A stretch of DNA of 17,135 nt, from contig CAJKOS010000020.1 in assembly GCA_905201565.1 (NCBI GenBank), positions 1 through 17,135 on the forward strand, written 5' to 3'. The notes below the pieces were generated by a model. That model saw only the letters and a list, made by a program, of their open reading frames with translations, had not been told where the DNA came from and ran no database searches. Positions within the stretch are counted from its first letter, which is position 1; every line of letters begins with the position of its first letter. The DNA comes from an uncultured Erysipelotrichaceae bacterium (lineage in GTDB: Bacteria > Bacillota_I > Bacilli_A > Erysipelotrichales > Erysipelotrichaceae). A program made the translations under genes and the position numbers. This document shows, one piece after another, positions 1 through 5,964 of the stretch.

Positions 1-1182
1 CTGTTGCTATGCATTCTCCATATAACTCCATGCCGGCAAAAGGGGTTGCCCTGCCTTTGGAAAGGAAGTTGTCCGGATTGACAATCTCTTTTGTGTTGAG
101 ATCCCAGATGCTGAAATCTTCACCCAGTGGGATGTGGAATCTCTTGCGTGGGTTGACCACTAACATATGCAATATCGTATCGAGTGGTACGATACCCGGT
201 TTGACAAGTTTTGTATAAACAGCAGGGAATGCTGTTTCAAGTCCGACAATGCCCATGGCACTGCCCTTGAGACCACGTGATTTTTCTTCAAGGCTGTGTG
301 GGGCATGGTCTGTCGCAAGGCAGTCGATTGTACCATCGAGTACCCCTGCAAGAAGAGCCTCCCTGTCGCTTTTATCCCTGAGTGGCGGGTTCATCTTCCA
401 CCAGCCGCTTTCCTGTAAATCACTATCATCGAATATCAGGTAATGTGGTCCTGTTTCACATGTCACATCAATGCCATCCCGCTTTGCCTGTCGGACAATC
501 TCTACAGATTCCTTTGTGGAAATGTGGCAGACATGATAGGCACAGCCTGTCTCCTTGGACAAAAGGATATCCCTTTCAACCTGTTTCCACTCCGATGCAC
601 TGCATATGCCATCATGGCCATGTGCCTTTGCATATTGTCCATCATGGATATAACCCCCATGTAACAGGTCATTAACCTCACAATGGGCAACGATCATCTT
701 ATTCAGTTTCTTTGCCCGGATCATGGCTTCTCTCATCATGCCATCATCCTGCACACCATGTCCATCATCACTAAAGGCAATGCATTTGTCTGCCATTCCT
801 TCAAGATCCGCAATTTCTTTACCCTTTTGTCCTACTGTAATAGAGGCATAGGGCAACACATTGATAACGGCATCCTTTTGAATGATGGAGCGTTCTTCTT
901 CCAGATGTTCCACACTGTCCGGGACCGGATTGAGGTTCGGCATCGGACAGACGGCAGTATAGCGCCATGGGCAGCTGCCAGCGAACCGGTATGTATGGTT
1001 TCCTTGTATGAAAAACCCGGCTCTCTGAAGTGCACATGCACATCACAGAATCCGGGAAAAACAACATAACGGTCACTATCACAGGCACTGAGGCTGTCGG
1101 AAGAAAGAAGAATATTCATCACAGAATGAGAAAAACCATCAGTCAGGGAAGGATTCCATATTGCGATGTTCTGTCTGTTCAT
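1..1182 (-). pseudogene. pyrC: Dihydroorotase, frameshifted and truncated by the left window edge
   Basis: Dihydroorotase cyclises carbamoyl-aspartate to dihydroorotate in pyrimidine synthesis. The start at 1182 follows a good AGAGAGGTG ribosome site. The first 73 codons contain the family metal site in [14 protein letters not shown] (His49, His51). After H-G near 963-966 the frame is lost, and the homologous reading continues in another frame as [12 protein letters not shown]. That second frame stays open to base 1 and contains [40 protein letters not shown] and NPPLRDKSDR, all typical of PyrC. One missing G (expected GGCGGC, seen GGCGC) explains the shift. About 390 codons are present; the family is usually near 425, so roughly 30 C-terminal codons lie outside the window. 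It may be a real inactivating mutation or a sequence error: the rest of the gene shows no decay, with no stop and intact motifs. The family assignment is very secure. Confidence 0.9.
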
Positions 1183-1223
1183 ACGCACCTCTCTTACAAT
1201 TCGATTTTGATCTATAGCTGTAT

Positions 1224-1268
1224 GGAAAAAGCACTCAATTTGATAGCAGATATCTCTATGCTTTTTCC
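1224..1268 (-). promoter_or_regulatory. Stem-loop in the pyrC leader
   Basis: A perfect 10-bp inverted repeat, GGAAAAAGCA (1224-1233) and TGCTTTTTCC (1259-1268), encloses a 25-base loop between the predicted pyrC promoter and its ribosome site. No long U-tract follows the stem, so it is not a standard terminator. I see no recognisable PyrR-binding sequence. It may be an mRNA leader structure; its role is unknown. Confidence 0.4.
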
Positions 1269-1290
1269 TCTGTGCCGTAAACCACATAAT

Positions 1291-1319
1291 ATAAAACAAT
1301 AAATGAATTTGTTTGTCAA
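1291..1319 (-). promoter_or_regulatory. Predicted SigA-type promoter for pyrC
   Basis: A perfect -35 TTGACA (1314-1319) is followed after 17 bases by TTTTAT (1291-1296). An alternative -10, TATATT (1288-1293), sits at a less ideal 20-base spacing. The site is just past the stop of the VanY-like gene, so pyrC probably has its own promoter and a leader of roughly 100 bases. No convincing terminator separates the two genes. Confidence 0.5.
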
Positions 1320-1333
1320 CGAAATATTTAGGG

Positions 1334-2122
1334 CTATCCCCGCTGGCTGAAATACTCCTCCATCGTCATCCCTGAGGCATGAATCAGCTCTGCCATTTCC
1401 TTACCGACATAGCGGTAATTCCATGGTGAATACATCACCCCTGTCACCGCTTCTTTTCCTGATGGATGACGTTCTATCCATCCATACTGCCAGGCATGTT
1501 CCGCTAACCACGCAGAAGCACTAGTAGTCCCAAAACACGTATCAAGACGACAGTAACCATCCCTTGTACCAAAGTCAGCCAATAAGCCAAGCTGGTGTTC
1601 ACTTCTTCCAGGGTGGCAATCCACCATCGATGCATAGGCTTCTCCATATGCCGCAACAAATGTCTTTTCATTTTCCACTTCAAAGGCATAGCTGCGATAA
1701 CCGCTCACAAGCAATAGATCAATACCTGCACTTTGTGCATCCGCAAACATACCCACAAGACTCTCGGCAGCTTCCTTGCGAAGATATTGCGTACCTTCAG
1801 ATGAAACGGTCACTTCCACTAAGTCAGTTGGAACATAACTGCTATCCAGTGGCTGGTCTTTGTTTACAATCCTCAAGATACTATCATCACTTGTCGTATC
1901 CGGAATGGCTGTTTCCACTGGTTCACTTGTCACAACTGGCTCTGGTGTGGCACTATCTGCTGGAACAGGTGTCTCTTCGACAACAGGTTCTTTTGTCTGC
2001 ATCACTGTTTCATGGATTCTTGACACGCCTCCACCAAGCGAAAGCGTGAGCAATGCGATGGACAACAGTGCACAAAGCCCAATGATGATATAGAGTTTGA
2101 TCACTATCTTTCTATCATTCAT
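1334..2122 (-). CDS. Membrane-anchored VanY-like (D,D-carboxypeptidase fold) protein with altered active site
   Basis: This 262-residue protein has a short N-terminus, one transmembrane helix (about 6-29) and a Pro/Glu/Thr/Val-rich linker (about 44-80), so the C-terminal domain should face the cell wall. That domain matches the VanY/LdcB peptidase family: SGYRSY at 140-145 (substrate site) and [12 protein letters not shown] at 174-185, with zinc ligands His176 and Asp183. The usual third motif E-P-W-H-x-R-Y-V-G reads S-P-W-N-Y-R-Y-V-G (232-240), so the catalytic Glu and the third zinc-ligand His are replaced by Ser232 and Asn235. Activity is therefore doubtful, and it may be a peptidoglycan-binding pseudoenzyme. 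The start at 2122 is chosen because the helix follows directly; upstream codons overlap the preceding gene and a hairpin. The ribosome site is weak. It follows the sigma-like gene by 50 bases, suggesting co-expression. Confidence 0.85.
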   Translation of the reverse strand: MNDRKIVIKLYIIIGLCALLSIALLTLSLGGGVSRIHETVMQTKEPVVEETPVPADSATPEPVVTSEPVETAIPDTTSDDSILRIVNKDQPLDSSYVPTDLVEVTVSSEGTQYLRKEAAESLVGMFADAQSAGIDLLLVSGYRSYAFEVENEKTFVAAYGEAYASMVDCHPGRSEHQLGLLADFGTRDGYCRLDTCFGTTSASAWLAEHAWQYGWIERHPSGKEAVTGVMYSPWNYRYVGKEMAELIHASGMTMEEYFSQRG

Positions 2123-2141
2123 ACTCTGGATTTTACTATAA

Positions 2142-2169
2142 ACAAAGAAAAAGGGGAATTCTCCCCTTT
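2142..2169 (-). terminator. Hairpin between the sigma-like gene and the VanY-like gene
   Basis: On the minus strand an 8-bp stem, AAAGGGGA/TCCCCTTT (arms 2162-2169 and 2150-2157, 4-base loop), is followed by a T-rich run (TTCTTTGT). It begins 3 bases after the sigma-like stop and ends about 20 bases before the VanY-like start, leaving no room for a promoter. It resembles a factor-independent terminator but may act as a partial, read-through terminator or an RNA-processing hairpin. Confidence 0.65.
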
Positions 2170-2172
2170 GTA

Positions 2173-3507
2173 TCACTGTGCATAGCTGACGTAGCCAAGG
2201 CCACCATCCGTGACCCACTGACCATCGCCAATTCTGTACCAGTTCTGTGTACCATCATTATAGGTTTCCAAAACGGTAAATTGTTCATTTAAGGAAACCG
2301 TACCGACAATTTCCCCATCCATGGTGGCAGTGCTGCGGACATTGAGAGCATCCACCGCAACGGTCACTGTGCCAAGGCTTGTTGTTTCTGGAACTGCTGG
2401 CTGTTCTACAACTGGTGTTGTTTCCACAACCGGTGCTTCAGTTGGAACAGTTGTTGGAACTGTTGTTTCTTCTGGTGTCTGTTCTACTTCAGAACTGTTA
2501 TTGAGGAATGGTACCCAGGAGAACAGTTCCGGTTTGAACTGATACAGGAAGAAGATACCTGCACCAAGCAGAATCAACAGGGAAATGACAATGATCACCG
2601 CTGTGACAACAGAGTTTTCTTCTTCCTCTTCGTCATCATCCTCTTCTTCCCTGTCATTGACCGTCACATTCTCTTCTTCAATCGGCGCAACCTTTGGTGC
2701 TTTGACCTCAGTCATACGGGGAAGCACAATCGTATCCCTGGATTCTTCGAGATTTGTCTTTGCCGGTTCTTCTTTCTTTTCTTCTTCTGTAACAGGAAGC
2801 GGTTCATTGGAAAGGTCACGGAAATTGCGGAACGATGTATTTTCGTTATCCGGATCTTCCGGGAATACCACCCCAGCAGAAGCATGGCGTGGCGCATAGG
2901 ATTCTTCCTTAACATACGGCACATCGTTGATGGCATCGATCAGGGCAATGATTCTGCCGATCAGAATACCGGAGCGATGCAGTGCTTCTTTACCACATGA
3001 CAGCCAGTCTTCTACATGTCCTCTGGATGTGTTGAGAATTTCAGCAATGCGATCAATTGTCAGATGATCATAGTAGCGCATTGCGGCAACAATTCTCTCT
3101 TCTGCAGTAAAGACTCCAAATCCCTGCAACAGATATTTGCGGCATGTTTTCTCATCCGGCAAAGAGAGTTCTCCACTTGCCCTTTCATCATCGCTGCTAT
3201 ATGGCTCCTCAGAAGTTTCTGCCTGCAGTGGCGAAATTCTTTTGATTGCACACTCGCGGACAATGGAACGCAGCCATGTGGAGAAATCCGGTTCGCTCTC
3301 TGCTTCCTGCAGACGTGTATAGGCAGTGTTGAATGCATTCTGCACTGTCTTCTTGGCATCTGCCTTGTCTTCCAGGTACAGCCTTGCGGCAAAGTACATC
3401 TCATTTGTATAGTTTTGAAGAAGCGTTACTGCTGCCTCACGATCACCTTTGATGGCAGCCCGCAGAATGATGCGGACATCTTCTTGTGAATATTTGTTTT
3501 GCGGCAT
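2173..3507 (-). CDS. ECF-sigma-like protein fused to a transmembrane helix and an extracellular SH3b domain
   Basis: This 444-residue protein has an unusual domain order. Residues about 11-92 resemble sigma-70 region 2 (GDREAAVTLLQNY, then the family-like FSTWLRSIVRECAIKR). Residues about 117-176 resemble region 4, with a helix-turn-helix in LTIDRIAEILNTSRGHVEDW. A charged, probably disordered stretch follows, ending in an acidic run (286-297). Next come one transmembrane helix (about 299-323), a Thr/Pro/Val linker (about 340-377) and a bacterial SH3 domain (380-444, with DALNVRSTATMDGEIVGTV). The predicted topology puts the sigma part in the cytoplasm and the SH3b outside. The start at 3507 follows GAGGTGGGATT; an upstream in-frame ATG at 3564 lacks such a site. 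SH3b domains often bind wall peptides, so an envelope-sensing regulator is inferred. It might instead be a structural protein with a repurposed sigma fold. Whether it binds RNA polymerase is unknown. Confidence 0.82.
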   Translation of the reverse strand: MPQNKYSQEDVRIILRAAIKGDREAAVTLLQNYTNEMYFAARLYLEDKADAKKTVQNAFNTAYTRLQEAESEPDFSTWLRSIVRECAIKRISPLQAETSEEPYSSDDERASGELSLPDEKTCRKYLLQGFGVFTAEERIVAAMRYYDHLTIDRIAEILNTSRGHVEDWLSCGKEALHRSGILIGRIIALIDAINDVPYVKEESYAPRHASAGVVFPEDPDNENTSFRNFRDLSNEPLPVTEEEKKEEPAKTNLEESRDTIVLPRMTEVKAPKVAPIEEENVTVNDREEEDDDEEEEENSVVTAVIIVISLLILLGAGIFFLYQFKPELFSWVPFLNNSSEVEQTPEETTVPTTVPTEAPVVETTPVVEQPAVPETTSLGTVTVAVDALNVRSTATMDGEIVGTVSLNEQFTVLETYNDGTQNWYRIGDGQWVTDGGLGYVSYAQ

Positions 3508-3537
3508 AATCCCACCTCGTTTTCTCTTCAATTCACA

Positions 3538-3564
3538 ATTATACAATGTTTGTCCATTTTTCAA
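3538..3564 (-). promoter_or_regulatory. Predicted promoter of the sigma-like gene
   Basis: A consensus -10 TATAAT (3538-3543) lies 31 bases before the start codon of the sigma-like gene. Upstream are TTGAAA (3559-3564, 15-base spacing) or the overlapping TTTGAA (16-base spacing). The -10 is strong and the -35 spacing is short. It falls in the 70-base gap after the PTS-like gene, so the sigma/VanY pair can be its own transcription unit. Confidence 0.5.
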
Positions 3565-3577
3565 AACATCCTGCCAT

Positions 3578-5119
3578 TCAGACGTCTCTCACAACGGACT
3601 GTCGTTTCTTTTCAAGACCAATGCGGATCATCGTACTTGCCTCAGCGATATGGATGGCAAACTTGTCACCACCATGTTCGACATAGATGGCACCAGCTTT
3701 GAGCAGTTTGTCCACATCCGCAAGCTCTGTTTCAAACACTTCTACATAAACCGACGAATAGAGTGATGTCACCTTGTGAATGTTGGCAGCACCACCAAGT
3801 GCTTCACACATCGCATCGATCATCTTCTCCTTCCTGCCGGTATGGAAGAGGTCCAGTGCCATATGGCGGAAGTAGAACCTCGTCACCACAAAGTAGAACA
3901 CTGCCGTCACAACACCGACCACAAGGAACCCCGTCAGCCTTTCCTGCATGCCAGGATTGGATATATAGGTGAAAAGTTCCATCAATGAACCAGGGATCAT
4001 GCCCGAGGATAAACCATTTGGCGCATTGTAGCCAATATAGATCTGTAAGCTCTGCATGAGAGCAAATAACAATCCGCTCATGGCACAATGAATCACAAAC
4101 AGAAGTGGCGCAAACAATAACAGGAACAGTTCTACAGGAAGAAGAATACCTGTGAAGATGGAGAATAACGTCAATATAGCAAGAAAGAGAAACATCTTCT
4201 TTTTCTTTGCCCTGTCATTTTGGATAGAGAAGATTGCCCATAACATTGCCGGAACTGCAAAGATGTTCAGCACATAGAACGGAGTGATAAACCTGCCGCT
4301 CATACCTGTGAAAATGCCAGTAGAAGTCTGTGCTGTCCATATACTGACATCGCCGGCAATACTTGTGCCGCTTTGTGAAATCCATGTACCACCTGATCCG
4401 GTATACCAGAATGGTGTGCGTATGAGGGTGTTGAGGTTCAATACGCTGAGTATTCTGTCGGTGACTCCATACAGGGCTAAATTTACCGGATTTGCGGTAT
4501 CCACAGTAATCGTAATGATGATGCGGGCGATGATGGCATAGAAATATGGCCATAGCCAGGCAGTAATTGTGCCAGACAGTGCACATAGCACAATGGTAAA
4601 GAAGAAATGCCGTAGTGGCGTTGCCAAGAGGCGTGACACCCCTTTTTTCCCTGCATGGTCCACAAGCAGTACGATACCAGCCGTGCACAATGCCCCAAAT
4701 AGACCTGTATTCAATGGATAGACAACAGAAGATTCACTTGTATAAGTCCCTGGAATTTGCAGGGAAATGCCAAGTATTTCCTGTCTTGCATAGGCTGGTA
4801 GTGCCGCATTTGTCACAAGCATGGTCGCTATGGCAAAAGAGACATATCCGCATAATGCGCAGGGCACAGTGATGGAAGACCCTGTCTTTCTTGTCACAAG
4901 CCGTAACAGAAAGAGAAGGGGAAAGTTGGAAAGGATAAATGTCCCTGTCGCGGACAGGATTCTTCCAATCATGATCAGGATGGGAATATTGATGACATAG
5001 AGGGAATCAAATGTGCTGCTTATGAGCAGTGATCCAACCCCGACCATCATAATTCCGGCAAGGATGATCAATAGTGGTATTTTGAGAACATCATATAGAG
5101 AATGCCAGATTTTCACCAT
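3578..5119 (-). CDS. Degenerate PTS glucose-family EIIC-EIIB protein lacking key residues
   Basis: This 513-residue multi-pass membrane protein ends in a small cytoplasmic domain. Residues about 1-425 follow the PTS EIIC fold of the glucose family; the best match is TGILLPVELFLLLFAPLLFVIH (323-344, shown in full at those positions), equivalent to the conserved region around the GITE motif. Here the Thr-Glu of GITE is Leu-Leu (326-327). The tail (about 430-505) matches EIIB: EALGGAANIHKV, then L-Y-S-S where working enzymes have an acceptor Cys followed by I-T-R; the Cys position is Leu453. The protein may therefore not phosphorylate sugar. It could be a facilitator, a sensor or a relic kept intact by selection. 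The gene starts 18 bases after nadK, so the two are probably co-transcribed. A GTG one codon later (5116) is an alternative start better spaced from the AAGG. Confidence 0.82.
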   Translation of the reverse strand: MVKIWHSLYDVLKIPLLIILAGIMMVGVGSLLISSTFDSLYVINIPILIMIGRILSATGTFILSNFPLLFLLRLVTRKTGSSITVPCALCGYVSFAIATMLVTNAALPAYARQEILGISLQIPGTYTSESSVVYPLNTGLFGALCTAGIVLLVDHAGKKGVSRLLATPLRHFFFTIVLCALSGTITAWLWPYFYAIIARIIITITVDTANPVNLALYGVTDRILSVLNLNTLIRTPFWYTGSGGTWISQSGTSIAGDVSIWTAQTSTGIFTGMSGRFITPFYVLNIFAVPAMLWAIFSIQNDRAKKKKMFLFLAILTLFSIFTGILLPVELFLLLFAPLLFVIHCAMSGLLFALMQSLQIYIGYNAPNGLSSGMIPGSLMELFTYISNPGMQERLTGFLVVGVVTAVFYFVVTRFYFRHMALDLFHTGRKEKMIDAMCEALGGAANIHKVTSLYSSVYVEVFETELADVDKLLKAGAIYVEHGGDKFAIHIAEASTMIRIGLEKKRQSVVRDV

Positions 5120-5137
5120 TTGCCTTCACTTCCATTC

Positions 5138-5911
5138 CTAAAACAAACTCTTGAGACGGTCGAAGTAGTTCACATCTCTGCCCCTTAACATCCGTACCTT
5201 ATGGGTAGAAGAAGTATGAATATCTATCTTGGAAACACCATCCAGGGAAACAACCTCTGAATCCACCCCAAGTAATGCGCCATCAAATGAATCCGAGAGA
5301 AAGGCAAGGCGGGTGTTTTCACACATGACGATCGGAGAACCGAGCGATCTGTATTTCATATGATGAATGCCTGAAATCTCTGTCATTTCAATAAACCTGA
5401 GCCCTTCCTGGATCACCGCTCCGCCAAGGGAACGATTATAGGCCGTGGAGCCAAGCTGTGTGCAGACACAGATACCCGTACCGCGGAATTCTTCAAACTT
5501 CCTGCCGTTGACATATATTTTCATATACTGTGTCCTTGCGGCATTCTCAATGCGGATTTCATTGATTGCCAGTTCCTTCCTGTCATCAAATACCGCCTCG
5601 AGCAGTGGATAGGTGATTTCCGTGCATTTGTCATTCAGATATGTATCCAGAAATTCTTCAAGGTCGCTGTCCCGGTAATCGGTATAGAAGCCAAGTGTAC
5701 CGGTATGAATCCCATAAAACTGCACTTCGTCAAGGCGGTCCATATACTTGTGCACCGCATAGATAAATGTGCCATCACCACCGATGACAAAAACAACATC
5801 CGGGTGCTGTTCATCTTCTTTGTGATCTGCCGCAAAGAGTCTTGTGCGGATCTCTTCCGCAATCATACGTGATTGTTCATCAGGTCTTGTACATACTGTA
5901 AATGTCTTCAT
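5138..5911 (-). CDS. nadK: NAD kinase
   Basis: NAD kinase phosphorylates NAD+ at the 2'-hydroxyl to give NADP+, in the cytoplasm. The 257-residue length fits the short Gram-positive form. Visible signatures are the GGDGT phosphate-binding loop (44-48) with its essential Asp, the NE motif (117-118, NEIRIENA) and the glycine-rich segment GSTAYNRSLGGAV (154-166). The start at 5911 is the only sensible one, although the sequence before it (AATAAGTAGTA) is a poor ribosome site. It lies just after a terminator-like hairpin downstream of metG, so it may rely on read-through or on a promoter inside metG. It is followed closely by the PTS-like gene. Confidence 0.96.
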   Translation of the reverse strand: MKTFTVCTRPDEQSRMIAEEIRTRLFAADHKEDEQHPDVVFVIGGDGTFIYAVHKYMDRLDEVQFYGIHTGTLGFYTDYRDSDLEEFLDTYLNDKCTEITYPLLEAVFDDRKELAINEIRIENAARTQYMKIYVNGRKFEEFRGTGICVCTQLGSTAYNRSLGGAVIQEGLRFIEMTEISGIHHMKYRSLGSPIVMCENTRLAFLSDSFDGALLGVDSEVVSLDGVSKIDIHTSSTHKVRMLRGRDVNYFDRLKSLF

Positions 5912-5920
5912 ACTACTTAT

Positions 5921-5955
5921 TCTAAAACAAAAGATGCCCTGACAACAGTCAGAGC
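5921..5955 (-). terminator. Terminator-like hairpin after metG
   Basis: On the minus strand GCTCTGAC-TGTT-GTCAGGGC forms an 8-bp stem with one G-U pair (arms 5948-5955 and 5936-5943), followed by ATCTTTTGTTTTAG. It begins about 10 bases past the metG stop. Its T-tract ends about 10 bases before the nadK start, so there is no separate promoter space between them. Confidence 0.75.
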
Positions 5956-5964
5956 ACCCTCATA

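Noticed and set aside
2585..2899. Plus-strand ORF with a long serine run
   Set aside because: It is antisense to the acidic stretch of the sigma-like protein; the Ser run is only the complement of Glu/Asp codons, and it has no ribosome site.
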